NCBI GenBank assembly: GCA_014155875.1
Contig: JACEFZ010014476.1
Location: 498,501-562,500, forward strand
DNA: 64,000 bases
Origin: Cepaea nemoralis
Taxonomy: Eukaryota > Mollusca > Gastropoda > Stylommatophora > Helicidae
Direction of reading: 5' to 3'
The notes under the pieces are model-generated. The model saw only the letters and a program-made list of their open reading frames with translations, was not told the origin of the DNA and did no database searches. Of this stretch, positions 44,040-55,398 are shown piece after piece. A program made the position numbers and the translations under genes. Positions within the stretch are counted from its first letter, which is position 1; every line of letters begins with the position of its first letter.

Positions 44040-44447
44040 TTAGAGGGTTGTGTGGTCTCGAGGTATGGTGTCCGCCTCGAGTGCTGGAGGTCCCGGGTTC
44101 AAGCCCCAGTGATGACCGGGATTATTTTTCTCGTGGACTTCTAGTAATAAAATTTCCCCTGGTCTCTGGGTAGTGAGATCGGACGCCCGTGTGTATTGGT
44201 GTGCAAGTAAAATATCCCTTGGCAGTTGGAAATCGAAAAAAGAGTAGCCTAACGGCGCTGCCGGGAAAAATTTCGAGTTAAAAATCTACCCAAAGTATTT
44301 CAGGATCCTCGCCGGTGCTACGGAGTTCGTGCACTGAGCTGGGTTTCTCCAGACTCAGGTTTGAGTTAGGAGGAGAACGTAGCACTTATGGGTTGCACCC
44401 GTGTGCCGTGATGTTGATTCATCGACTAAACTAAACTAAACTAAATT
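44040..44447 (+). mobile_element. SINE A copy
   Basis: Plus strand: GTGTGGTCTCGAGGTATGGT (A box), GGTCCCGGGTTCAAGCCCCA (B box), then body strings TTTCCCCTGGTCTCTGGGTA and CTTGGCAGTTGGAAATCG, ending in ACTAAACTAAACTAAACTAA. Reverse copy at 38030-38442. tRNA-derived. Confidence 0.88.
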
Positions 44448-44734
44448 GAATAGTGTTTTGTATACTTCCGGTCCCCAACATAGCGGTTAGGCATTGAACC
44501 GTTAAGTCCTCTGGCGTGTTTGTGCTTGTGGCTACGGTTTGCATTCGCATTTACCTCATGTTCGACTGGTAGTACATGGTTCCGTCGCCCTCATACTGAG
44601 TGAGTGCGTGGCGCGGCGCGACACTGTGAGCTGTAAGATTCGTGCGGAATGCTTTTACATCTGCCCGCTGTAGTTTGCACAGTGAACTGCATGGCCGGCT
44701 GTCACGAAATTGACTGCTTTGCCTTTTCGGTTAA

Positions 44735-44870
44735 GGAGTGCATTTTCAGGAGACTTCTAGGAGTCGTCGCTGGAGCTTCGGAGTTCGTGCTTTGTGTGGC
44801 ACTTTCGGCGGGTTGCCCTGCGGAAAAAGACCGAGCATTGTGGGATTAAATGAAATGGTCAATGAAGTCT
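44735..44870 (+). mobile_element. SINE B body fragment
   Basis: GTCGTCGCTGGAGCTTCGGA, GTTCGTGCTTTGTG and AAAAAGACCGAGCATTGTGG match SINE B. The head is missing. Confidence 0.7.
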
Positions 44871-46195
44871 GTCTGGTGACTGACGATTCCATCGACGATA
44901 AACTGTATTTTTCGTGGAGGACTTTTGTATTGGCATTCTATTCTGGCTGCGGTTTTATGCACATTGTACCTGTGGGGGATTGCCTAATTGTAAATCCACG
45001 CGATTACGTATTGTTGAATCTACACAGGACAGTAATTAGCTCGTACGATTAATAAGAACAAGTCTCACCTAATAAACTTGACACTCTGAAACTGAGAAAT
45101 AATCAACGTCGCTCCGGTAAAAGTTCCGCACGTTTTATTTTCGGTGTGCGTTACAAGATCACAGTATATGATTTGAGTGGCATCATAGAGCGCCCGTTTA
45201 TACCGGGACAACATCTATTTACAGCATCCACAAACAATATCTGCATCTGCATCATCATTCACCTTGACGCTCAGTCTATTTCTATTTCACCGTTCCATCA
45301 GATCCTTGCCGGTCTGTTTATCTGAGATTCGTCCATCTTTCGGTCCAGCGGTTCTTAGATCTTCTCAACAAATGCCTCCTCCTGTTATCCACTCGAAGCT
45401 GACTTGCAATGACATCCAAATATCCAACTGCCACACGAATTTAGTTTCACCATTGAAAACACAGCCTAACACTCAGATGGCTCCACAGCGTATATCGTTG
45501 TTATGTTTTCGTCAATGTGACGTATCTTTGTATCTTTGGCTTTTGGCGCACTATCCACTTTGCTATAGGGATTTTCCTATTATCCTCTCTGCATCATGTG
45601 TTTTTGCAATAGGTGTGTGGCAGGGATGTTAGCTTGCCGTGACTCCTGTCTTTTCCACTTTTCACATTGGGCAGTGAGGAACATTTTGTGTGGTAATCAC
45701 TGGCACAGGAACGGAGTATAATGGGGACGACCCATTTCCGTGAAGTTGGAACCGCAACTAGCTAACTAACTAACTAACTAACTTTTCGATATTACAACCA
45801 AAGTGTTGTATTATCTCTTATTCTAATGGTTGTCTTTTTTTTTCACAGTAGAGAAATTTTACAATTTTTTTTACGCATGATCGGAAGCCGACTTATGTCA
45901 ATGGCTTCCATAATTATGCACGATCTACACAAACAAATGAATGTTAGTAGTCTATAATGCTGGGTAATATAACTATAATGTACTCTGTTTGTTTTCTGTA
46001 ACCACCCTTATGTTAACAGTGTTGTCACGTGCAATTTTATTGTGTCTGAAACCAGCTTGTACTAAGTTTGTTTTATTATTGTTTCTTATAACGTTCTCAC
46101 AAAATTACTTTTAATACATATTTTGCTGGTTTGACTTATCAAGGCAACTGCTCTATAATTGGAAAACAATGTCTCGTCGGTCATTTTCGTTTTCA
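44871..46195. other. no gene; possible RT scrap near the right end
   Basis: Minus strand at 46000-46085 reads LVQAGFRHNKIARDNTVN, comparable to VVQAGFRQGRGTRDH of family Y, so a small antisense RT piece. The 122-codon frame at 45264-45632 has no recognisable domain. (CTAA)n at 45758-45782 may end another SINE. Confidence 0.4.
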
Positions 46196-46310
<115 letters not shown>

Positions 46311-47249
46311 CATCCATGGCTTTGGCCATACACCTATATAACGCGTGATATATTTTCATGTATTGTTCTACGTGGCTTTGAATATTCTCTGCTGTAATGT
46401 TATTATAGTCTTGGTAATGTCTTGTTTTTCTCCACTTCATCTTGTAGGTTTCGGCCCTTTGTCTTTTTGTATTGCATTGTTTATTGTTGTCTTTACCATA
46501 TTTATGTCCTTATATTTCACAGTATACTCAGTTCCGTTTATTGAGTATTTATTTATAATATGTTAAGGTTCTTCCACTCATATCCCTTGTAGTATTTTTC
46601 TCGATTTCACGGTATCTTGTCACCACTTTTAGTTCTTTGAGTATTTCGCACTCACCCTTTCCCCATACATTCTTCGATCGCGACACCGGTCTTGTGGGAA
46701 TTGCGTCTTGTCTCACCTTACTTAATTTCTTATTTCACTTGTTAAGTTTTTATCGGCTGCTATTCTCCTAATATTTGATATTCCTTTAGATTTTTTATCT
46801 ATTTTCTGTCTTATAATATCTAACATATCATTTGTAATCAAATTATTCTTTCTGGCCTTTTTTTATGATAGTTTATGACGCTAATGTTATTAGAATATCT
46901 CTGATATTTATGGCTATTTCATCCTGTGAAATCTTGGATTATCAGTATTACAATTTTAACTCAAGTCTGATAAATTGGTGTTCAGGTTGTCCTCGAAGCA
47001 GGAATCTGCGATGGGTATGCGAAGTGCTAATGTCACCACATTTTGTAGATCTGAAGATATGATGAAATAGATGGTCAGTATTTTTTCTATACTAATGGGC
47101 GACGAAGGTTGGCGTCGTCTTCTCGCCCGGCCGCCCTAATGACATTATCATAGCAGTTCAGGCCCTATAAGTTCCAAGAAATAGCATGCATCTGTCGGAG
47201 AGAGGTTTGGGTAAAGACCATCCTTCCGGAAATAGCAATATACGCTGAG
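46311..47249. other. no gene recognised
   Basis: T-rich non-coding DNA; ORFs are short and without domain. Confidence 0.4.
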
Positions 47250-47261
47250 TTCATAAATGGA

Positions 47262-47508
47262 GCCGGCTTCCTGGCCTAGAGGTTAGCAACTTTTCTCCGT
47301 AATCTCGTATACTCTCGTAAGTAACGTGACGACGGTGAGAATCAGCAGTGGTTCGAATTGCGTCGGTAACTTACGGGGTTTGTGAGCCGGCCGCTCAGAA
47401 AGCAATGGCAAACTACTGAGCGTAATCTTGTCAAGAAATCAACAATCAGCTGAAAGATGTTGATGTTAACAGCGATGTCATGTAAAGGATATGCAAACAT
47501 GTTTTTTA
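47262..47508 (+). mobile_element. SINE C copy with 12-bp target duplication (defining copy)
   Basis: Sense orientation. A box in TGGCCTAGAGGTTAGC and B box in GGTTCGAATTG, about 60 bp apart, give a tRNA-like pol III promoter. The core follows (GCTCAGAAAGCAATGGCAAA, CAAGAAATCAACAATC), ending GTAAAGGATATGCAAACATG and a T-rich tail. TTCATAAATGGA is repeated exactly at 47250-47261 and 47509-47520. Confidence 0.95.
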
Positions 47509-47520
47509 TTCATAAATGGA

Positions 47521-47864
47521 AAATTCTAACTTCTAACAAAGTAACAGTTACACAAAAATGCTACTGTTCAGCATCGTTCTTATAAAAATAAAAAAAGACA
47601 CAAATACTGTCTTATACATTTTATGATCTTGCCTTGCTGACTGAGTGGCCGATCAGGTTTCTCTATGCCTCGCAATCTCCAGCATACCAGTGCAAGTGCT
47701 GATATTTGTCCATGCGGTGATGACAGACTTTCGAGAATCTGCTCCTCCTTGCCATATTTAAAAATAATAATAATAACGTGTCATGCAAACTATCTTTCCG
47801 CAGAACTCGGCCGTTTGACATGATATTCCCCCATGCCATGTTTCAACAGGGTGTCTAAAAACTG
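47521..47864. other. no gene recognised
   Basis: Non-coding DNA between SINE C and the family X element; nothing supported. Confidence 0.4.
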
Positions 47865-49495
47865 AAGATGGCAAAATCATAATAGAAAAAGACCAGATTC
47901 TACATGTATGGAGAGATTATGTGAAACACCTTTATGATGATAACAGAGACGAACAGTATGATATTAGACTTAATAATGAAGAACCGCCAATTTTGGAGAT
48001 GGAGGTTCGAAATGTTCTTAAGCATATGAAAGCTGGCAAGGCCCCCGGTGCAGATAACATCACAACAGAAATGATTAAAGCTTTAGAAGAATTTGGACTA
48101 GAGCGAGTCACCAGACTGATGAACACATTATATGATACTGGAGATATACCTCCTGAATTATGTAACTCTGTATTTATTGCAATCCCAAAGAAATCAGGAA
48201 CCTTGGAATGTGATCAACATAGAACAATTAGTATAATGAGTCACATCACAAAGATTTTGCTAAGAATTATCATGCAAAGAATGAGGAAGAAGATACAACC
48301 TGAAATAGGGGAAGAATAATGTGGGTTTGTAGAAGGAAAGGGTACAGTAAATTCTGTGTATATGCTGCGAACAGTTATTGAACGTGCTATAGAAGTAAAC
48401 AAGGATATACATCTTTGCTTTATTGACTATACAAAGGCTTTTGATAGAGTTAGACATGTCAACATGGTGGATATGCTTGCAGATCTACAAATTGATGGGA
48501 AAGACATTAGACTTATAAAAATCATATATTGGAAACAACAAGCTGCAATAAGGATTGACAATGAAGTAGGACAGTATCAGCCAATTAAGAGAGGTGTTAG
48601 GCAGGAATGTGTGATGTCTCCAGATCTTTTCCCTATACAGTGAAAATATTTTCAGAAATGTAGAGGATATAAATGGAATCAGCATTGGAGGACGAAACAT
48701 CAATAACATTAGATATGCAGATGATACAGTATTAATTGCAGACAATGCGCAGGACCTGCAACAATTAGTAGATGCGGTTGTTGTACACAGTGAGCAACTG
48801 GGGTTAGAATTAAATTGTAAAAAGACTCAGGTTATGGTCGTCACTAGGATGGAAGAAGTGCCACAATGTAATATACAAGTAAATGGAAATATTCTTCAAC
48901 AAGTGAATCGGTACAATTATCTTGGAACAGTCATAACATCTGATGGGAGATGCCTTGAAGAGATTAGAACAAGAATCGCCATGGCGAAAGTAGCCTTTAG
49001 CAAGATGAAAAACATTCTGACCAATAAAAAGATGTCAATTGAAACGAGAAAAAGAGTGTTGAGGGGATACATAGAGCCTGTTCTTTTGTATGGATGTGAA
49101 ACTTGGACAATCAAGCTGAAAAGCATCTGATGGCTGCAGAAATGTGGTTTCTGAGGAAAATGCAAAGAATACCATGGACAGACAGAAAAACCAATGACCA
49201 AGTACTACAGGAGACAAATGAACATCGTAAACTGATTAGAGAAATTAGACGTAGACAGTCAAACTATTTTGGACATGTTATGAGAAGAAATGGATTGGAG
49301 AACTTAGTGACAACTGGCAAGATCGAAGGGAACAGACCAAGAGGAAGACCGAGACGAAAATACCTGGATGGCTTGGCCACATGGCATGGACGAGACAGGA
49401 ACACTGAGCTGATCCACGACACTGTTGATCGAGTGAAATGGCGAGTCATGACCGCCCACGCTTTCCGGCATGGCACATGATTGATTGATTGATGT
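47865..49495 (+). pseudogene. RT family X, longest copy: reverse transcriptase and C-terminal domain
   Basis: Plus strand. The RT begins after the endonuclease: VLKHMKAGKAPGADNITTEM (48010-48070), NSVFIAIPKKSGTLECDQHR, then a TAA at 48317 in an otherwise open frame (a C-to-T change from CAA would fit), LCFIDYTKAFDRVRH (first catalytic Asp, near 48425), GVRQECVMSPDLF, a frameshift near 48650, NNIRYADDTVLIADNAQDL (YADD, near 48715), RYNYLGTVITSDGR, YIEPVLLYGCETW, another frameshift near 49115, then MWFLRKMQRIPWTDRKTNDQ, RRRQSNYFGHVMRRNGLENL and TAHAFRHGT-stop. It ends with (TGAT)n (49480-49494). The 5' endonuclease is absent. Fragments of the same end occur at 10.3, 10.6, 24.2 and 34.1 kb. Confidence 0.92.
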
Positions 49496-50084
49496 TCTCA
49501 GTCTATCCTGCCTAAAAACCAAATAAGGAAAATAAATGAAAACGATGAAAATAAATGAAAACGTGTGTTAGTACAGTGAGCTTTTAACCGCTTAGCTATA
49601 TTTAGCGTCCATTTAGTAACAATAAACAGCGTCAAAATTGTGAAGATGAAGACAAAAAGATGCACGAGATAACCTGCACTTAACGAATCTATTTTTTTTT
49701 ATAACAGTGATATGATCAATGTGTTGATATGTGGATAAATATCTGGATTTTACCTTACACATATCATTTGTGTTTGAGCAGTTTGAGCACACAAGCGACT
49801 TTTCACGTAAACAAACCAACTAGCAAATGATTGCTTTAAGTAGAGTTCAAACAGCAGTTTGTATAAATTGCTTACCCTGTATCTTCCGTCCACTGGAACC
49901 TTTAGATGTTTAAGAAAGTGAAGTTCTTTAATCAGTAAAGCAACTGTTTTGTAACTGTTCTTCAACTATTCTAATGGCCATGCAAAGAATCCTGTTATTG
50001 ATCTCATTTGCCTCTACAATCTGCAAGCAATTAATTACAGATTAAAGGTTAAAGAGTGGTTGGCGAGGATCCACTTTCTTGCAC
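49496..50084. other. no gene recognised
   Basis: Non-coding DNA; two overlapping minus-strand frames (49613-49965) show no domain. Confidence 0.4.
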
Positions 50085-50285
50085 TGAGTTTCACTACATA
50101 TGTCTCGGTCTCTCTCCGCAGAACGGCAAGTCGCCTGCGACAAGCATCACTCACAGCAACAACTCCGCATCTACAGCGACGACCGCCAGTGTCTCCGAAA
50201 TAACTGCGCTTCTGGTTTGAACGGCGCAGTCCGAATACTAACCTATAACTTTCAGAGCGCGAGGCAACAGACTTTACCACTTCGA
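50085..50285 (-). mobile_element. SINE B copy with decayed head
   Basis: Minus strand: A-box-like GTCGAAGTGGTAAAGTCT, then GGAGACACTGGCGGTCGTCG, GATGCGGAGTTGTTGC and GAGAGAGACCGAGACA in SINE B order. Confidence 0.72.
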
Positions 50286-50439
50286 CACAAAGATCCAGCC
50301 CTCCCACATTTAATTACAAAATGGTTCACAACCAAATATAAGCTAATATACGCACATCTGAGATCTCTACACTGTAAAATTTCACTCTTTGGTACATGGT
50401 TTAAAATTATCTACCCATATACTCCAATCAACTTAACGT
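50286..50439. other. no gene recognised
   Basis: Short spacer between SINEs. Confidence 0.4.
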
Positions 50440-50515
50440 AACCTTGGCAAGAGACCACAAACAGCCAAAATGTTGGGATTGACTGAGACGTCCTGTAAAG
50501 GATATGCACGTAACA
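50440..50515 (+). mobile_element. SINE C/C' 3' end fragment
   Basis: GGGATTGACTGAGACGTCCT and GTAAAGGATATGCACGTAAC, sense strand, match the tail at 30260-30281/33200-33215. Confidence 0.75.
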
Positions 50516-50749
50516 TTTTTTTACCTGGATACCCAGTAAACTAGTTACCCCGTATTCCCGGGTTCACTTGTATACCTTCTTATATCCCCTCTGTTGGGTC
50601 TGTACACAAGGAAATACCTAAACCATATGGAGAAAACATTACCAGTCAGCTCGTATGCGCTGTGGTTAACTACGGCCTGGAACTCTCTCCCTCCTCCCCC
50701 CTCCCCCCCCCGTCCCCCTCTCTCTCTTGATTTTGTGTTTTTCATATCC

Positions 50750-50985
50750 TTTTTATACCTTTTTTAAAATCCTTTTTTATACAGCATTTTGCTGCTGTTG
50801 TTGATGTCTTGGTAAGTTTACGTTCAGTAGTTTGCCATTGCTTTCTGAACGACCGGCTCCCATACTAACTCGTTAAAACCCAGCGCAACGCGGTCTGCTG
50901 CCAAATCGGTCGCAGCTGTGTTTCGAACGTGGGTAAGCGAGCTTATAAATCGCGTCCGTAAGCTTTTCGCCACGGAGCAGGGTTG
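50750..50985 (-). mobile_element. SINE C' copy (clearest)
   Basis: Antisense. Core CTTGGTAAGTTTACGTTCAG, TAGTTTGCCATTGCTTTCTG, AACGACCGGCTCCC; head with CGGTCGCAGCTGTGTTTCGA and GCTTTTCGCCACGGAGC. This copy shows most clearly that the core is shared with SINE C while the head is unlike it. Confidence 0.85.
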
Positions 50986-51109
50986 GAACTCTCTAGCCAA
51001 TAAAACTCGGTTGGCAGGGGCCGGCAAGACCTTGTTGGTTGTTGTCTCCGGACCCGGTTTTGCTAGTGCTTGTTTCCCACGTTTCAACTTGTAGGATCCG
51101 GTTTCGTTG

Positions 51110-51335
51110 AGCAGCTACTGAGTTGAGTTCTTATGCGACATGTCGGCTGTAAATTTCATGCCGAGTGAATATTTTCTGTGCCCATGTTTGCTGTGCTGTA
51201 ATGTGTAAATTTCAGAAAACAGCGGACGGTTACCTGTTGGCACTTCGGCGACTGGTCTTACGCGATAATGAGTGTGCACCTGCTGGGATTTTGCTCGGAT
51301 GGCAGTCTCCTCCGACAATTAACTGTATTTTCATG
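51110..51335 (+). repeat. unidentified dispersed repeat, copy 1
   Basis: About 150 bp are roughly three-quarters identical to the reverse complement of 63225-63440: shared strings include TTTGCTGTGCTGT, AGTGTAAAT-like, GACGGTTA, CTTCGGCGACTG, TTTTGCTCG and CCGACAAT. A protein-like reading AHVCCAV...DGY...RRL...TINCIF occurs in both. It could be an old SINE or a fragment of an unknown element. Confidence 0.7.
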
Positions 51336-51494
51336 TCTATCAGCCAGTCAGTCAATCAGTCAGTCAGTCAGTCAATCATTCGACAGATTATCCTCATTGC
51401 ACATCGAAACATTCAGTCCATAAGTACTCGGATACCCTCCTCAGTAAATCCCGCAGCGTGTAGTGGCTAACAACAACAGTTCTGTGTTGATTTA

Positions 51495-51990
51495 TTAATC
51501 TTCTTTGGCTTCCTGCGTATTTATCTTATTTGGCCAGCCCTCTTTTAACTTGCTATTCTCGTAGCCTGACCATGGTTGTAAATTCGCAGTCATCACGTGG
51601 TACTCGGAAACAACTTGCTCCTCGAAGCACTTTAAGAATATCAGCCTGGTCCATGGCTCGACCGTCTTCCACAGTAGCCTTACCTGCAAGCCTGTCAGCC
51701 TGCTCATTTCCTTGTACATCCGCATGCCCTGGCATGAAAATGAAACTATTCTTTGCCAGCTGAGACAGCTCCAGAGATAGCAACCACTCTCTTCGGACCC
51801 ATCCCATCTCTACCTTCCTGAGCATAATCATTGAGTCGCTAAGAAAACACGCCCGAGTGACTGTCTGTGTCTCGAGCCATGTTATTGCTTTACTCACTGC
51901 CATGACTTCCATAGTAAAGCTACTTGTGGTCAACGCAAAAGCACCAGAAATGTTCATGTTAAGGACAGCTGTTTGCATTATTCACGAGTT
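51495..51990 (-). pseudogene. RNase H domain of a non-LTR element
   Basis: A 141-codon minus-strand frame (51553-51978): SSFTMEVMAVSKAITWLETQ (catalytic Glu), ACFLSDSMIMLRKVE (Asp), FIFMPGHADVQGNEQADRLA (His and last Asp), in RNase H order. The first Asp is not seen at its start. The frame then shifts near 51560 to continue NSKLKEGWPNKINTQEAKED-stop at 51495. The RT domain is missing, so this is a 5'-truncated copy. It differs from the RNase H of 7.3-8.5 kb. Confidence 0.85.
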
Positions 51991-53084
51991 CACGTGGCAC
52001 AATGATTTGCATTTAGTGTGGTTTTCTCTGACACAGAAACGGGCCAATTATGAGCCGACCCGTTGCTTTGAAGTTGTAACCGTAGGTCTAACGGCCTGGT
52101 TACATCCTAATATTCCGTTCTGTTTATATGAAGTGCTGGTTTTGCACACTCCACCTGTTTTTGATTTTAGAGGACGGAGGACAGCTCTGCAACGAAGTAC
52201 TCTTGTAGATGGTATCTGGGTACCGGGTTGGATGGAAAGTTTCTACATCAACCTCACTCCAGTAGATGCAATCCTGATTTGGGGTTTCATGCGACCTGGA
52301 CGCTAATACATCGAACGTAGACTTTCAAATTGAAGTCTTCCCGAGAATTGGCTAATCACTCAACATACCAATGTTGTTATCTGGTGACTACAGGCTTTTA
52401 CTTTGCGTTCCATTAGACTTCTTCTTGATCTACCAATGTCACGAAACAGAATTTGCCAAAAGAGAAAGATCATAATTTTTTCATTCTGCAAACCTTTGTG
52501 TTAAAACATGTATTAAATAACAGATTCCTTGATTCGTGTGCAGAAATTTGTTATCAGCCAACTCCATTTCTATAAAACTATTAGAGCCGTGTCGTGAATG
52601 TGAAACAAACCAAACTGATGGTTTGATTAGAGACACCGATGTGTGGGTGTGGGTGCGAAGGAGAAGATGTTCACTAGTCCCACAATAAGTAGCTCATCAA
52701 ACGTTGACAATGTCTCTCCTGATTGCTCATCTCTGTTTCCACAAACAGGAACTATGTTGTTTTAATATAATATTAACTTGGTATGTCGTCTCTATTCCCA
52801 AATATAGTAACCAAAATGTATCTACAACTCTATTCAATAGTTAATGTGTACAGTGTTTCAATCGGTAAACACACTGTTAATGGCCCTGTAATCCCTGTCG
52901 TGTCCTCACTATTGTCACATTAGGTAGCCCCATTTTCGTTGAAATTGGGTTCTTTGCCTTGTTGTCTATGTTTCCATTTTGGCTAACAACATTTTATTTA
53001 GCATTGTATTCTTTGGTTTTACCTATCTTTTGTCAAATTAGGTAACTGAATCGTCTTTGCGATTGTATTCTCTGGCCCCTCGTC
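51991..53084. other. no gene recognised
   Basis: The 149-codon plus-strand frame ending at 52306 overlaps the RNase H in antisense in its first third; its remainder has no domain that I know. Confidence 0.4.
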
Positions 53085-53200
53085 TGTGAAAACTCTGTTC
53101 TCTGGTTCTCTATTCCCAAAGCAGCGATGTAAGCTCGAACTCATGACCTCAGGGTCGGCAGGCCAGCGTCTAGCAACTACGCCACTGCCCCTGCCTTTGA
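53085..53200 (-). mobile_element. tRNA-related element (SINE head or tRNA pseudogene)
   Basis: Minus strand: GGCAGTGGCGTAGTTGCTAG (A box) and ATGAGTTCGAGCTTACATCG (B box) with a tRNA-like distance of about 35 bp. No matching acceptor stem. Confidence 0.55.
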
Positions 53201-53756
53201 TATTTTGCATGGCTATAAAATATACATGGTGTCATGACGCCCACGACAGGGCGAAATAAAAACGTCAGAACAAATTACCAAGCACAAATGTTAAATTCTC
53301 GTTTCCCTCATAACAAACCGTTGCTCTCATAACAAACCGTCTCAGATAATAACGTCCCGCGCTTTAAGGGCTGTTAGTGCATTGCCTTATTATTTTTTTA
53401 TACTCCAATTCTTGTATACTTCTTGTGTAACTGTTTGTCATTCAAGCCGTGGTGATATAATAGTTAGCGTGCTAGATGGCCTAGACATGGATTGTGTTAA
53501 ATCCGCAGCAGAGTCTGGATAATTGATTTTTGTTTTCGACCATTACATCGCCGGTCGACTCAGCTTCATAAATATGGATACCAGACACGTTTTAGGAATT
53601 CAGTACAATCCTATTTAATTTACTGAAATAACCTACCGCCACATTGACTGATTGACCATGGGGAGTTCTCTGGGTCCCAGTCTAGATGGCATCTTTATGG
53701 TGCACTTAGAGGATTAGAAAACTTAGGATATAAAAACCTCCAGACATAGGTTCATC
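53201..53756. other. no gene; second tRNA-like scrap near 53445
   Basis: CCGTGGTGATATAATAGTTA (A-box-like) then GTGTTAAATCCGC (weak B box) at 53448-53505. No gene. Confidence 0.35.
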
Positions 53757-54365
53757 ATTCATTGGCACATTGCCGTCTTGACAGACGATAGTTTGTTACA
53801 TTGTGCTTCAAAAAAGACATAATAACTACAATCCATGGCGGTAGCGAATGTGACTGAACAGACCACTTCGCGCTGTAAATGTTCGTCCACAATGGATGCA
53901 CGTGAACACATGTTGATTTCCACCATCGCGCACCATCTTACGTCTCATACACTCAGTGTTTGGCCTATCTGCAATCATTTTCTTCTGTCTTTATTCCATT
54001 TCTGATCTTTGCGCTCCATGCAACACGTTCAGCGGCGACTTGCTCCCAATGTGCCTTATCAATGCCTGTATCAATCATGTCCCGCTTACACACATCTTTG
54101 TATGGTAGTAGAGTAGAGGCTGACCCCGAGATCTCTTACCCATCTGTATTTCACCAAAAACATATGTCCTTTGGTATTCTAACGTCATTCATATTCCTAA
54201 TGTGTTCTATTCATCTAAGTCTACAAAAACTGAGCATGGAACAAACCGTCATACAACCTAATCTTTCCAATACTTCAATATTTGTAATTTTGTCTTGCCA
54301 CTTAGTGTCAAGTTTTCTTCGCAGACACCGCATATGAAAGCTATTTAAAAGTTTCTCTTGGTGTG
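53757..54365 (-). pseudogene. RT family Z2, C-terminal part with decayed zinc finger
   Basis: Minus strand: FHMRCLRRKLDTKWQDKITN and EVLERLGCMTVCSMLSFCRL (54220-54340), then a stop-rich stretch, HWEQVAAERVAWSAKI-like and the remains of the C2H2 finger near 53860-53900. The DNA matches 37389-37960 at about 90% by eye. It ends at 53757 with CATTGCCGTCTTGACAGACG, the same 3' terminus as at 37400. Confidence 0.82.
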
Positions 54366-54519
54366 ACACCAATACATAGGGAATAAGACAAACTGCAGAA
54401 GCTGCCGGATCAGCACAGTAATGCTCACACATAGGTTAGTGAAACTTAAATGTTGACTTTTTGTTCAGATAGCAATGGCAACCTGCTAAACGTAAAATCT
54501 TATAGAAAATCAATGTAGG

Positions 54520-54900
54520 TGTGATTGCGTCGTCCAGAGGGACATACGACATTTTTTTTAACTAAAGGCCTGGTTCCCTACCGCCGGTATGTGGGCGATC
54601 TATTAATCATCACCAAGGACAGACAATCAGCAGAATCGCTCCACACCACATTGAACGAAACTCATAGGAACATTTCTTTACCCATAGATCTCGAGCAGAA
54701 TGACATTTCATCATCTTTAGAAATCTACTTCCGATGTCAAGATAATAACACCGTGATATCAGTCAATCACGAAGGAATATAGTCAGACTGATACCTTAGC
54801 TTCAACAGCTTCGCACCTGTTCAATACACGCCTGGCATTGTATACAGCTAGTTGTTTGCACTACCTGGTTCTCAACGCGACGCTCCGAAAAGCCTTTCAT
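54520..54900 (+). pseudogene. Penelope-like reverse transcriptase remnant
   Basis: A plus-strand frame reads VPYRRYVGDLLIITKD followed by QSAESLHTTLNETHRNISLP and SSSLEIYFR, which matches the RT palm of Penelope-like elements (YRRYVDDT, HPNI..T.E, LPFLD). The catalytic YVDD is changed to YVGD. After a stop, LSFNSFAPVQYTPGI and ALPGSQR continue in other frames, typical of the next part. No GIY-YIG endonuclease was found. This is the only Penelope trace here. Confidence 0.68.
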
Positions 54901-55324
54901 CTTCTATTTCATTTATCTAGCTTCACCCTCATGCCCAAGGTAACTAAACGCGATAGGTGTCTAGCTGAGGTACATCGAGATGGTGTCAAAGCTCATTTGA
55001 AGATGGCAGGGACTAATCCTTGTATGCTAACAACTTAAGCAACATTTTCTACATTGCTTTTTAAGCATATAGATTGCATAGTTGGATACGTCTTAAAAAA
55101 AACAAATCCAACTTTACCTTATTCAAGTCTGTAGGTCATTTTTAAGCCAGGATATTAAAGTTTGTGTGTCAGTTTATCATTTAATAGGACCATATAGAAG
55201 AAAACGGTTTTGACCTTTTCACTTTTTGTGACCCTACCTACACACTCACACACCTGTTGGTTACACTGTGGTCAAGGAGATTAACACTGCCGCTCTCTAA
55301 CTCAAAAACAAATAACTCTGCCAG

Positions 55325-55326
<2 letters not shown>
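54901..55326. other. no gene recognised
   Basis: The 66-codon frame 54838-55038 overlaps the Penelope remnant and has no domain. Confidence 0.4.
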
Positions 55327-55383
<57 letters not shown>

Positions 55384-55398
55384 ACACACACGCACACA
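55327..55398. repeat. (CA)n microsatellite
   Basis: About 33 CA units with two interruptions. Confidence 0.95.

Noticed and set aside
45264..45632. 122-codon ORF as a gene
   Set aside because: No domain, no homologous string elsewhere, average composition; could be chance.
51857..52306. 149-codon plus-strand ORF as a gene
   Set aside because: First third is antisense to RNase H; the rest has no known motif.
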